The notes under the pieces are model-generated. The model had not been told where the DNA came from and did no database searches. It saw only the letters and a list, made by a program, of their open reading frames with translations. Of a DNA stretch of 22,944 nt, positions 10,201 through 17,961 are shown in pieces. Origin of the DNA: an uncultured Clostridia bacterium (lineage in GTDB: Bacteria; Bacillota; Clostridia; Christensenellales; Borkfalkiaceae); contig CAMWQS010000010.1 in NCBI GenBank assembly GCA_947176485.1, positions 1 through 22,944 of the forward strand. The letters are read 5' to 3'. The position numbers and the translations under genes are program-made. Position 1 is the stretch's first letter, and every line of letters starts with the position of its first letter.

Positions 10201-11766
10201 ACGGGCGAGAGGGCAAACCTTACTTCCGTAACGCTTGGCACCGCGATGGTGGAAATCGGAGATTGCGCATTCGTTAACTGCGGTGCGCTTGAAGAAATCA
10301 ACCTCGGCGGCGCAACCAAAGCGGGCGAAGCTGCGTTCATGAATTGCGGCGCGCTCAGCACGGTAGTAGGACTTAACGGACTTAAGGAAATCGGCGATTA
10401 CGCCTTTGCGGACTGCGGTTCGCTTACTTCGCTCGTAATTACTTCGGCAGAAGAGATTGGCGAATACGCTTTTGCGGGCACCGGTGAAACGACCGTTGCA
10501 ATACCCGCAAACCTTGCTAAGGTAGGCTACGGCGCGTTTGCAGCCTCGCCTAATCTTACAAGCTTTACCGGCAACAACGGCACTTTCTATGCAGACGAGA
10601 ACGGCGTTCTGTTCGAAAAAGTTAAGAACGTCGTAGAAGGTCAGCTTGCTGAAACGGGTAAAATCACTCTCGTGGCGTTCCCTTCGGCTAAAACCGTTGC
10701 GGCAACGGACGGCGAAAAGGTTTATACCTTGCCCGAAAACACCGTAAAAGTTGCGGGCTCCGCATTCCACGGACTTAAAGGCGGAATTGACAAGGTCGTT
10801 CTTCCTTACGGACTTAAAGTAGTGGGTGCTGCGGCGTTCTACAACAGCGGAATAACAAAGTACGAGTTTATGGGTGCAACCGCGCCTTTGCTTGAAACCG
10901 ATTATTCGGCGGCAGTTGACGAAATAATGGACGGCGCAACCGCTAACAAGGGTTACTATTACGCAAACTTTGAAGGCGACTTTATCTTCTACGCAAACAT
11001 AGTAGAGGGCAACGCCGTTCAGCTTACGATTTACCGTCCCGAAAACGGCACGGGTTACGATAATTACGTGTATACGAATTATTTCAAAGAGACCGTGCTT
11101 ACCCAAGCTACGATGAGCGAAGCAACCAATTCGTTCATTGAACTTGTAAAAGATTTCGATTCCGCAAGTGCAATTTCCGGCTGGAACGAATCTAACAAGT
11201 CCAAGAAGGAAGTTGAACGGTTCTCTGAAAAAGTAAAGACGGCGCACGGATATTACAATATTTTCTCCAAAGACGAATATCAGCTTTCGCTTGTTGACAG
11301 CTCGCTTATAACGAAGCTCAACGAAGTTGAAACGGCTTTGCGCCCGATTAAGAAGAATTACGGTATTCCCGTTATGATTTCAAACCTCAGCTACACCGGC
11401 AACTTCAAGTCGGAGTATAAAGTCGGTGAAACGTTCGATATTACGGGACTTCAAGTCGTAATCGAATACGACGATTATTCCACCGAATACGCCGATATGA
11501 GTAAGGTAACTTACGATTTGCACGACCCGTTGACGGCACTGAACAACGTTGTAAAGCTGACTTATTCGGAAAGCACTATTCCCGTTTACGTTAGTATCAG
11601 CGTAACGGAAGGTGGCAACGAACCGGAAGAGGAAAACAGCGGTTGCGGCGGCGGTTGTGGAAGTATTTCTTCAATAGGCGGACCTATGACGTTGACGCTT
11701 ACGGCAATCGGTTTAATGTTTGTGGTTTATACTTTAAGTCGCAGAAAAAACAGAGGTAACAGATGA
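4261..11766 (+). CDS. Giant cell-envelope subtilisin-family (S8) protease with PA insert, BspA-type LRRs and C-terminal anchor
   Basis: A 2501-residue multidomain serine protease of the lactocepin/C5a-peptidase type. In order: signal peptide (1-about 40, SRRKIK then hydrophobic); an I9-like propeptide (about 80-175); a catalytic domain with Asp226 (VIDTGLD), His311 (HGTHVAG), oxyanion Asn434 (AASND) and Ser674 (GTSMAAP); a PA-like insert (about 505-620) between His and Ser; an Fn3_5-like domain (about 775-917); Ig-like regions (about 1240-1425); about 27 BspA-type LRR_5 repeats with the pattern IGxxAFxxCxxL (1469-about 2205); a group 3 Ig-like domain (about 2377-2450); and a tail of SGCGGGCGS (2460-2468), one membrane helix (about 2474-2493) and RRKNRGNR. 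All catalytic residues are present, so it should be active. It likely cleaves extracellular protein at the surface, with the LRRs serving as the binding arm. The stop overlaps the next start (ATGA). The family call is firm; the substrate is unknown. Confidence 0.95.
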   Translation: MSLSRRKIKNSALAILSVSLCATLSAGLVLSNFSGKNVGANSNETLSFTDVTRDYDTSGLMKQNFNTSSVLSAPKTTYEKRTVLVALEGKSLLEAKSTSETVAEYAESSVGVKQLRELGEVQKNFLKRLDSKRISYKLKSSYTAIANMVAIEVDTSHVSEIKKMSGVENVEIARTYLAPQVFDAPLDDKGAVANDSFVYKTGIYDSSDYSSRSWGTGAGTAVAVIDTGLDYTHDAFSHMPDTQRFKKNSANENDGDTTYISDVLQDTTAYKRVTALGSSLTVDDVYINEKVPYAFDYADTDADVYPSYSNHGTHVAGIIGGQDDSYTDKEGHTATDENGDPIPFVGVAPDCQLVICKTFTDNLDDPALGGAEAENIMAALEDCVVLGVDVINMSLGTTAGFTSTDDGDEEGSTYDLIFNNIQKAGISLICAASNDYSAGFGSAYGTNLATNPDSATVGSPSSYFAALSVASVSGQKSEYMTAAGNAIYFENSTNGNSVSYDFVDLMLSDRDKDGNVIETYEEKEFEYITMGTGQAADYIGMSRYVEGKIAVVQRGGNTFQQKVELAQQNGAVGLIVYNNVSGTIRMSLGDVSKENFIPAVSITMDAGKILKDNADRSGVGTITINRSNSSGPFMSAFSSWGPTPDLKIKPEITAHGGEITSTVPGGYAEQSGTSMAAPNMAGVTALVRNYVKQLPIAENYSASQITQLTNQLIMSTATTAFDEQKLAYSPRKQGAGLANLNNIVNTRAYIYTQDGDAYYYKQKDGRPKVEFGEDEKKKGEYTFNFHVNNFKRAANENAKDLTFTPEVLFMTEEMASDGITVAEKAHMFKDIAPVFTVNGANVTKITVPAGQSVNVTVTLKLSDTEKQYLEKFKNGMYVEGFVKLVAENDENAELSEQQCDLTLPFLGFYGDWEKAPMLDMDAYELAKLQQDSSKNEEEKPSATVWATQPYASYWNEDYVIPLGSFVYTQDPDPTKQEMYANMEYNAISRFNEYNNEEGIGNYLTTYNIRCVYAGLLRNARYVKYYLYDEATGELVYEGQKNRISKAYANGGTARPAYLELKLSPDDLGLLANGKYRFDFEFLFDENSQPSEENTYSFDFYVDYEAPVLQDARLRYYNYKQGNKDKQRIYLDLDVYDNHYAQSIMLCYRDVNEKGEVQLKLATEYVTPVANPNRNGVTTVSIEVTDFWDEYKDRLVVQLDDYALNHATYQLSALNNGSQLDATTAVNKNVLPDKFTVPESERNITLNINEAHKVVLDYEGNADISNFIMSLASAGNVTQDHYLAVKNGEIVGLASTNGRQRSVTISNGRGYNETINVTVTDKVNTISNPEFSFNVIKSNHESLVKAKHSGSITVNAGEDIQLEVLPEPWYYPMDDVEITWSRTGTAVDEVVDGKVHTRERGSSVVTATIMAGGIRYTVNFTFNVADPFTIDNMALTYYHGDGVSVTDSATGKVIGEHVAVIPEGKNIMSIGEEAFKDNKVIDAVIIPKTVTSIGKRAFYGCTNLKAVYFIDYDSEDYLNDATHIADADLTLIDRKAFEGCTSLELLDLSDVKVVTVAREAFKDCISLKQVAKSTAIGTAYDGAFLGCKALPSIDISGLHTAGMNVFSGCESLSEIITDKYTAIGVGMFTKLHYEYQEYSYTDAEWKKLYKDYPACNSLESIEIKTSTVGVGAFADCAELKTVKFIGGVDVNIANSAFNNCKKLASVSFENCTVKSIGSHSFKNTALTDSGFKLPNGLETIGAGAFGGTDLTFNGQSGYTVKDDAVISGDTLLHYFGAGSYTIPNEVTKIGAYAFANSGVTNVNLNNVTEIGEYAFADTEIESITIPASVKVIGEGAFANSKLSSVTINANLKEIPAYAFYNTELTSITLPETVTYVGDYAFAGDPETGSKLTTFTFNPANKATLGSFVFSDCTSLTTIALNANIQAIGDRTFMGCTALSEVTLPGVTALGEYTFWNTPNLETVVFSTELKSTGNYTFAANSTGERANLTSVTLGTAMVEIGDCAFVNCGALEEINLGGATKAGEAAFMNCGALSTVVGLNGLKEIGDYAFADCGSLTSLVITSAEEIGEYAFAGTGETTVAIPANLAKVGYGAFAASPNLTSFTGNNGTFYADENGVLFEKVKNVVEGQLAETGKITLVAFPSAKTVAATDGEKVYTLPENTVKVAGSAFHGLKGGIDKVVLPYGLKVVGAAAFYNSGITKYEFMGATAPLLETDYSAAVDEIMDGATANKGYYYANFEGDFIFYANIVEGNAVQLTIYRPENGTGYDNYVYTNYFKETVLTQATMSEATNSFIELVKDFDSASAISGWNESNKSKKEVERFSEKVKTAHGYYNIFSKDEYQLSLVDSSLITKLNEVETALRPIKKNYGIPVMISNLSYTGNFKSEYKVGETFDITGLQVVIEYDDYSTEYADMSKVTYDLHDPLTALNNVVKLTYSESTIPVYVSISVTEGGNEPEEENSGCGGGCGSISSIGGPMTLTLTAIGLMFVVYTLSRRKNRGNR

Positions 11767-13211
11767 CGAGAAAGTTAAAAATCTTGTTAATATCAGTTTT
11801 ATTCGTAGTCGCTACGGTATGCGTTTGCGCCTTCGCGGGCTGCAAAGTTAAGTATACCGTAGACGAACTTAAAGAAAAATACGGACTGACGGCGCAAGTA
11901 ACGTACTTTTTGAACAGTAACGACGGTACGTTTAACGATAATGCTTTCGTTAAAGACTTGTATTTTGAAGCCGGTCAAAAGCCAATGAATATCGGTTCAA
12001 GCGATCTTATCAGCGGAAGCTCCGATTTAAAGATTAACGTAGGCTTTAATTTCACCGGTTGGTATGAAGTTGAAAAGGACAGCGCAGGTAACCCGCGTTA
12101 CACTGATGGCGGAGTTTATTCCGACGGCGACAAATATGACGGCACGAAGAAAATTGTTATGTCCGACAAACCGTACGATTTCAGCAAGCCCCTTGAAGAA
12201 GGTGAACACGTTTACGTGTGCGGCGACTTCTTTAAGGACGTAAGATTAGTACAAAAGCTTATATGCATTGACGAGGGCGACGGTACGTTTAATTTGATAG
12301 GTTATACCGACGGCGATACGACCGTAACCGTTAAAGACGGAGAGGAAATTGCTTACGGAAGCCGAAACATTCCCAAAACGGGCGGACTTGACGATAACAC
12401 GGCTGCTTTACAAGATAGGTTCCAAGGTTATACCGTAGAAGGCTTCTATCAGAAAGTCGGCGAGGAATACGTTCCTTTTACCGATTGGCCCGTTAAATAT
12501 CCCACGACGACAAATGCGGAAGGCAAATACGACGACGTAGAGCTTTACGTTAAGATGCTTAAAGGTGAATGGGATATAATAAGTACCCCCGCAAACGTGG
12601 CAAGAATGTTTAACGGCGGTTCCAAAAATTACTATATTAAGCAAGATATAGACGGCAACGGGAGAGAAATTTCTTATATGCGTACAGGCTTAACCGGAAA
12701 GATTTGGGGCGGCACGGAAGGACGCAAATTAAGCAACTTTGTTGTGAAATCGACAATTGAACGAAGTGCGGGCGGCGCTGCGATATTTGGAAATATAGGT
12801 GAAAACGCCGTTATTAAAAACGTATCGTTTGAAAACTTTAACGTAGAGTTCACTGTAGCAAGCGGAACTACGCGATTTGATCCCGAGTCCGGAACAGTAA
12901 TTACTACGCCAAACGACGCTGATATAAGCTTTGTTGCAAATAAGATTTCTGAAAAGGCAACGATAGATAACGTAAGTATAAGCGGTAATTTAAATATTAC
13001 GCTGTCAGACAACAGTAGCGTAACCGCTACGACGGCAGATAACTGGTTGTTCGGCGACCAAGACGATAAAACTTACGATAAAATAAAAGTACTTTCTGCA
13101 ACTTGTACCGTTAAGGATAAAGACGGCAACGTCGTTAAAGACGGAAGTGGTAACGACAGAATTTACACTCACACAGTAGAAAATAAGAATATCCAAACGG
13201 AGGAATTATAA
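11763..13211 (+). CDS. Surface lipoprotein with InlB-like and GLUG-like beta-helix regions
   Basis: A 482-residue predicted lipoprotein with no assigned function. The signal peptide (TRKLKILLISV) ends in a clear lipobox FAGC with Cys at 27. Residues about 40-270 carry two segments resembling the Listeria-Bacteroides (InlB-like) beta-grasp repeat, marked by GFNFTGWYE and GYTVEGFYQ. Residues about 275-420 resemble the opening of the beta-helix region of the first lipoprotein in the operon: GEWDIISTPANV, YYIKQDIDGNG and AAIFGNIGENAVIKNVSFEN. The start overlaps the protease stop by 4 nt and AGAGGT lies 5 nt upstream, so translation is probably coupled. The last base of its TAA is the first base of the next ATG. 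The position between the protease and the peptide-binding protein suggests a shared extracellular role, for example substrate capture, which is inference. Confidence 0.85.
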   Translation: MTRKLKILLISVLFVVATVCVCAFAGCKVKYTVDELKEKYGLTAQVTYFLNSNDGTFNDNAFVKDLYFEAGQKPMNIGSSDLISGSSDLKINVGFNFTGWYEVEKDSAGNPRYTDGGVYSDGDKYDGTKKIVMSDKPYDFSKPLEEGEHVYVCGDFFKDVRLVQKLICIDEGDGTFNLIGYTDGDTTVTVKDGEEIAYGSRNIPKTGGLDDNTAALQDRFQGYTVEGFYQKVGEEYVPFTDWPVKYPTTTNAEGKYDDVELYVKMLKGEWDIISTPANVARMFNGGSKNYYIKQDIDGNGREISYMRTGLTGKIWGGTEGRKLSNFVVKSTIERSAGGAAIFGNIGENAVIKNVSFENFNVEFTVASGTTRFDPESGTVITTPNDADISFVANKISEKATIDNVSISGNLNITLSDNSSVTATTADNWLFGDQDDKTYDKIKVLSATCTVKDKDGNVVKDGSGNDRIYTHTVENKNIQTEEL

Positions 13212-15850
13212 TGAAAAAAGCCATAAGAAACGTTGTAATAGGCGCAACTTGCGCAACTATGCTGTTTGCTATGACGGGCTGTACCCCCGACGAAATTGAG
13301 CACTTCGACGCGGAAACCCGCCCCGTAGCAATTGCAACCGGCGCACTTGACGAAAACTTTAACCCGTTCTTCTATACCTCGGGCAACGACGGCGACGTAA
13401 TCGGTATGACACAGATTTCAATGCTGACTTCAAATGCGGACGGTGAAATCGTCTGCGGTGAAGACCAAGCAACGATGGCGCTTGATTACAGCGTTAAGTC
13501 TTACGATGCAGCTGGGCAAGAAGCTTCCGGCACGTCCATTGACCATACCACTTACGAGTTTGTAATTAAGAAGGGCGTAAAGGATAGTACAGGCTACGAA
13601 ATGGGCATACTCGACGTACTGTTCAATCTTTACGTCTACCTTGACCCCGTGTATTCCGGTTCGTCAACCATTTATTCCACCAATATTAAAGGGCTTAAAT
13701 CGTATAGGGCGCAGCAAGAAATCGACGACGATTCTTCTGTTAACGTTGAAGACCGATACAGAGCAGCCGCGCAGCAAAGAATAAGCAACATTCTCGCGTA
13801 CGATAATACGAACCCCACTAAATCTTGGGACGACGTTAAGGACGACGTTCAACTCGTTGCAAAGCGCTTCAAGGAAGGACTTGAAAAAGACTGGACCAGC
13901 GTAGTAGGTACCGTAAGTTCCTATAAGGAATTCAGATTTACCGAAGACTGGGAAGTTTATATGTGGAACGAAGGTATTGCAGACTATCAGTATAAAATTA
14001 ACAGCCTTAACAATAAAGAGAGGATGAAGGACGAACAAGGCAGATTTTACACTACGCTTGAAGCTCCCGCTGAGGGCGCAATGCAAGGCACTGAAGACCA
14101 GACGTATATCCGCAAAAGAATTATGGAGCCCAAGTTGGAAGGGCTTACCGGTACTGAAAGAGATGCGGCTATGAAGACGGCTGCTGTTGATTTCGTTTTT
14201 GAGAACTATTTCAAAAAGGTTAACGGCATTTACCAAGGGCAAGCTACGGGTATGCTTAGCTCTATCCTCCAAAGCTCGTTCAGCGCCGATATACTTACCG
14301 CGTTTATCAGGGACGAAATGAGCCATAATTCTACGGGTTCCGAAGGTATGCCGATAAAGAGCATTTCGGGTATTACCACGGACAAAGTTACTTCTTTCAA
14401 AGGAAAAGACCTCGGCGGAGAGTACGACCTTCTCAGAATAGTTATCAACAAGGTTGACCCCGCAGCAATTTATAACTTTGCATTCACCGTTGCGCCCATG
14501 CACTATTATTCGGGCAAGTTTGATGATGGTAAGGGTAAGGGTGAAAAGGACTATGTTGCCTTTGCACAAGAAAACTGGCAAGACTCTAATGCTGAAAACA
14601 GATTCGGCGTTTGCTTTATGAATGCCGACTTTATGGACGGCGTAATAGGCAGTTCTGCTAAAAACGTACCGGTAGGTGCGGGTGCCTACAAGATGAAAGA
14701 GGGCGAAAGCAAATTCTACGACGGAAGTATGGTTCGCTATCAGCGTAACGAATACTTTACCACTTTGGGTAGCGGAATTGAAAACGCAAAAATCAAGTAT
14801 CTCAACTACGTTTATACCACTGACGATACCATCATAGAGTCGCTTAAAAACGGGACGATTGACTACGGTCAGCCCCAATGTACGAAGACGAACGTTGAAC
14901 AGATTTCCGGCGTTGAGCACCTCAATTCGCGTAACTATGCTGCAAACGGTTTCGGTTACGTAGGTATTAACCCCACTTACGTTCCCGATAGGGAAGTCAG
15001 AATTGCAATTATGCTTGCAATGAATCCTCAAAGCTATATAGTAGACGGTTATTACACTACACAATATTCCGAGCCGATTTACAGACCTACTTCGTCGACG
15101 AACTTCCTTAAAAACTACGATAACGAAAACGGCAACGCTCTTTCGCGTCCTTACGTGTTTAAGAAGGGAGTTTGCGATGAGAATGGAGACATTGGTAACG
15201 TAACGTTAGAGTGGACTGATACTAAAAAAGGTCTAATTCAAGACTTGGTTGCTTCTGCGGGTTGGACCAGAAAGGACAACAACAGCAAGTATGAGAAGAA
15301 CGGAAAGACGCTTTCTTTAACCTTCACGATTGCGGGCGAGTCAGCTGACCACCCTGCAATGCAGATGTTTAGGGAAGCAGCCAATCAGCTTAATCCGTTA
15401 GGCTTCGATATAACGGTTAAGAACGACATAAACGCGCTCGTTTCACTCGCAACCGGTAAGCTTGCGGTTTGGGCGGCAGCTTGGTCAACGGGTATTGACC
15501 CCGATATGTATCAGATATATCATAAGGATAGTAACGCTTCAAGTACCAGGAACTGGGGTTATTCAACCATAATGAGTAATCTTGACACGTTCCCCGAGGA
15601 AAACGAGATTCTTACTCACCTCAGCGGACAAATTGATTTGGCAAGGTCTTATACGGACCAAAAGTATAGGGCACAGTATTACATTAACGCGCTTAACGAC
15701 GTTATGGAGCTTGCTGTTGAACTTCCCACCTATCAAAGACACGATTTAGGCGTATATAACAATAAAGTTATAAATCAAAATTCGCTTAACCAAAAGGCCA
15801 GCGCGAACGCGGGACTTCTGTACAAGATTTGGGAACTTGATTACAATTAA
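13211..15850 (+). CDS. oppA: Oversized OppA-like peptide-binding lipoprotein (SBP family 5)
   Basis: The extracellular binding protein of an oligopeptide/dipeptide ABC importer, tethered by a lipobox (MTGC, Cys24). Family-5 hallmarks appear in order: the opening strand (RPVAIATGALDENFNPF), TYEFVIKKGVKDSTGYEM near 114-131, VAPMHYYSG in the middle, REVRIAIMLAMNPQSYIVDG, and the C-terminal WSTGIDPDMYQIYH. At 879 residues it is far longer than the usual 500-600. The surplus lies mainly between about 170 and 385, a charged, probably helical stretch rich in Lys, Glu, Asp and Gln where normal members have a short link. A strong GGAGG site lies just before the start. The permease and ATPase genes that follow confirm the assignment; peptide rather than nickel or sugar as ligand is inferred from the protease in the operon. 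Confidence 0.9.
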   Translation: MKKAIRNVVIGATCATMLFAMTGCTPDEIEHFDAETRPVAIATGALDENFNPFFYTSGNDGDVIGMTQISMLTSNADGEIVCGEDQATMALDYSVKSYDAAGQEASGTSIDHTTYEFVIKKGVKDSTGYEMGILDVLFNLYVYLDPVYSGSSTIYSTNIKGLKSYRAQQEIDDDSSVNVEDRYRAAAQQRISNILAYDNTNPTKSWDDVKDDVQLVAKRFKEGLEKDWTSVVGTVSSYKEFRFTEDWEVYMWNEGIADYQYKINSLNNKERMKDEQGRFYTTLEAPAEGAMQGTEDQTYIRKRIMEPKLEGLTGTERDAAMKTAAVDFVFENYFKKVNGIYQGQATGMLSSILQSSFSADILTAFIRDEMSHNSTGSEGMPIKSISGITTDKVTSFKGKDLGGEYDLLRIVINKVDPAAIYNFAFTVAPMHYYSGKFDDGKGKGEKDYVAFAQENWQDSNAENRFGVCFMNADFMDGVIGSSAKNVPVGAGAYKMKEGESKFYDGSMVRYQRNEYFTTLGSGIENAKIKYLNYVYTTDDTIIESLKNGTIDYGQPQCTKTNVEQISGVEHLNSRNYAANGFGYVGINPTYVPDREVRIAIMLAMNPQSYIVDGYYTTQYSEPIYRPTSSTNFLKNYDNENGNALSRPYVFKKGVCDENGDIGNVTLEWTDTKKGLIQDLVASAGWTRKDNNSKYEKNGKTLSLTFTIAGESADHPAMQMFREAANQLNPLGFDITVKNDINALVSLATGKLAVWAAAWSTGIDPDMYQIYHKDSNASSTRNWGYSTIMSNLDTFPEENEILTHLSGQIDLARSYTDQKYRAQYYINALNDVMELAVELPTYQRHDLGVYNNKVINQNSLNQKASANAGLLYKIWELDYN

Positions 15851-15877
15851 TCAGATTATCGGAGCAAATTATACAAA

Positions 15878-16870
15878 ATGTTTAAATACGTAGTAAAAAG
15901 GTTGCTTCTTGCACTGTTTATCCTTTTGACGGTATCCATAATTCTATATATGCTTATAAGGCTTATGCCCACGAATGTTATAGAAACGAAATATTGGAGC
16001 ACCCATAAGGATAATGCAGGTAGCGAGGAGGAGTTGCAAGCCATTCTTGACAGATATAATTTAGGCGATAACTCTTTCGGGGGCATTTTAAAAGGCTGGT
16101 GGATGTGGATAACCGCTTTCTTTGCGGGTGATTTCGGTACCAGTCTTACCAACAGTAAACCCGTTGGCGAAGTTATTTTCGAGAATATGGGGGTTTCCTT
16201 TGCGATTGCATTGGTTTCCCTCGTGCTCGAATTGATAATCGCAATACCCCTCGGTATTAAGTGTGCATGCAACCAGTACGGAAAACTTGATTATACCGTA
16301 ACGGTACTAACGATGATAGGTATTTCCTTCCCGTCGTTCTTCTTTGCAAGTATTTTAATTAAGGTATTTGCAGTTGACTTGGGTTGGTTCCCCGTCGGCT
16401 CGTTGAATACGCCTACAGCAAACTATACGGGAATTATGAGGTTCCTTGATACTTGCTGGCACTTGGTATTGCCCATTATCGTACTTACGATACTTTCCAT
16501 AGGTTCGATGATGAGGTATACCAGAACTAACACCTTGGAAGTATTAAACGCCGATTATATCCGTACCGCAAGGGCAAAGGGACTTTCGGAAAACAAAGTC
16601 GTTTATAAGCACGTTTTCAGAAACACGCTTATTCCGCTGGTTACAACCCTTGCCGGCATTTTGCCGACCCTTTTCGGCGGCTCGATGATAGTTGAGCAAG
16701 TTTTCGCAATTCAAGGTATCGGTAGCGTGGCGTATCAGATGACACGTACCGGCGACATTCCGTTTATAATGGGTTACGATATGTTTATTTCGGTTTTGAC
16801 TATTATAGGCATATTGCTTACCGATATTATGTACGCAATAGTAGACCCTCGCGTTAAGTTAGGAAAGTAA
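15878..16870 (+). CDS. oppB: Peptide ABC transporter permease, OppB/DppB type
   Basis: An inner-membrane permease of 330 residues, the normal family length. It begins with a membrane helix straight after the basic MFKYVVKR, as OppB proteins do, followed by the periplasmic-side loop with GDFGTSL, then five further hydrophobic segments. The cytoplasmic EAA-type coupling loop that contacts the ATPases begins at Asp226 (DYIRTARAKGLSENKV) and ends in RNTLIP. The C-terminus has DIMYAIVDPRVKLG, typical of the family. The ribosome site GGAG at 15861-15864 is rather far (13 nt) from the ATG, but no better in-frame start exists. The 27-nt gap behind oppA is the largest between the transporter genes. 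Confidence 0.95.
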   Translation: MFKYVVKRLLLALFILLTVSIILYMLIRLMPTNVIETKYWSTHKDNAGSEEELQAILDRYNLGDNSFGGILKGWWMWITAFFAGDFGTSLTNSKPVGEVIFENMGVSFAIALVSLVLELIIAIPLGIKCACNQYGKLDYTVTVLTMIGISFPSFFFASILIKVFAVDLGWFPVGSLNTPTANYTGIMRFLDTCWHLVLPIIVLTILSIGSMMRYTRTNTLEVLNADYIRTARAKGLSENKVVYKHVFRNTLIPLVTTLAGILPTLFGGSMIVEQVFAIQGIGSVAYQMTRTGDIPFIMGYDMFISVLTIIGILLTDIMYAIVDPRVKLGK

Positions 16871-16881
16871 GGAGGGGAGCA

Positions 16882-17958
16882 ATGGAAGAAGAAAAGAAAA
16901 CGCCCGAAATTTCGGACGAAGTGAACGCAGAAGCAAGCGAAGAAACCAAATATAACGAGCTGCACGGCGAAGTGCTTGGTGAAAGGGTGAAAGTTCTTTC
17001 CCCCGCAAGAACCGTTGCAAAAAGATTTTTCCGTTCCAAACTTTCGGTAGTCGGTTTGGTTATCATCGTTGCGCTGTTTTTAATATCTTTTATCGGACCT
17101 CTGTTCTCGCCTTGGGGTGAAATGGAGATAGACACGACCCCGACGACTATCGTAAGCTACAGCCAAACCAGATTTACGGACGAAGACGGGAACTTAACTA
17201 CTTGTTGGGATATTTCCGTTGGGGAAAGCAATATCAACAAGGAAGCAGAGATTTCTGCACAGCATTGGCTCGGTACCGACGAAAACGGTTGGGATATCTT
17301 CACAAGATTAATGTACGGCGGAAGAATTTCGCTTACTATAGGCTTTATAGTCGTTATTCTTGAAACGCTACTCGGCGTAGTTTTAGGCGGACTTGCCGGT
17401 TACTTCGGCGGAAAAGTAGACAACGTAATAATGCGTATTACGGATATTCTATACTGTATCCCGACGCTACCCATAATGTTAATATTCTACGCAGTCTTCG
17501 ACGCGAACAACGTTTTGGGAATTGAACGACTATATTATATGATGGGTATTCTGACCCTAATCGGTTGGGCGGGCACGGCAAGGCTCGTGCGCGGGCAAAT
17601 CCTTTCTTTGAGGGAACAGGAGTTTATGCTTGCCGCAAAATGCTCGGGTCTGTCCGTAAAGAGGAAGATTTTCAAACATCTAATTCCTAACGTATTGCCC
17701 CAGCTTATCGTATCGATGACGCTTGGACTTGGTAGCATAATTCTTACCGAAGCAACGCTCGGCTTCCTCGGCATAGGCGCGCCGATAGGCACTGCAACGT
17801 GGGGTGCAATGATAAACTCTGCGGCGAACATTACTCGCCTTAGTTTGTATCCCAACTTCTGGATACCCCCTGGCATATGTATTACGCTTGCAATTCTTGC
17901 ATTCAACTTCGTAGGCGACGGTTTAAGGGACGCATTTGACCCTAAAATGAAGAGGTAA
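16882..17958 (+). CDS. oppC: Peptide ABC transporter permease, OppC/DppC type, with acidic N-terminal tail
   Basis: The partner permease of OppB, 358 residues. Residues 1-about 50 form an acidic, hydrophilic cytoplasmic tail (MEEEKKTPEISDE...) longer than in the textbook family. The first helix (KLSVVGLVIIVALFL) follows, then an extracellular loop with the family motif HWLGTDENGWDIFTR, and then further membrane helices. The EAA coupling loop is near 243-271 (EQEFMLAAKCSGLSVKRK ... IPNVLP). The C-terminus has NFVGDGLRDAFDPKMKR, the family ending. A GGAGG site at 16871-16875 precedes the start. The acidic tail faces the same compartment as the very basic N-terminus of OppD, so contact between them is conceivable but unproven. 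Confidence 0.95.
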   Translation: MEEEKKTPEISDEVNAEASEETKYNELHGEVLGERVKVLSPARTVAKRFFRSKLSVVGLVIIVALFLISFIGPLFSPWGEMEIDTTPTTIVSYSQTRFTDEDGNLTTCWDISVGESNINKEAEISAQHWLGTDENGWDIFTRLMYGGRISLTIGFIVVILETLLGVVLGGLAGYFGGKVDNVIMRITDILYCIPTLPIMLIFYAVFDANNVLGIERLYYMMGILTLIGWAGTARLVRGQILSLREQEFMLAAKCSGLSVKRKIFKHLIPNVLPQLIVSMTLGLGSIILTEATLGFLGIGAPIGTATWGAMINSAANITRLSLYPNFWIPPGICITLAILAFNFVGDGLRDAFDPKMKR

Positions 17959-17961
17959 AAA

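Noticed and set aside
8665..10875. Regularly repeated DNA motifs that could suggest a CRISPR or tandem-repeat array
   Set aside because: The repeats are in-frame, diverged at DNA level, and encode BspA-type LRRs; there are no identical repeats with unique spacers.
10162..11247. Minus-strand open frame (361 codons) opposite the LRR region of the protease, and similar ones at 9292-10032 and 4342-5256
   Set aside because: Same codon-bias effect; translations are Arg/Val/Tyr/Phe-rich low-information sequence that mirrors the repeats on the other strand.
13664..15064. Long minus-strand open frame (466 codons) opposite oppA
   Set aside because: It is antisense to a well-supported gene, its translation has no recognisable domain, and no ribosome site was seen. 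It is open because the plus-strand gene rarely uses TTA, CTA or TCA codons.
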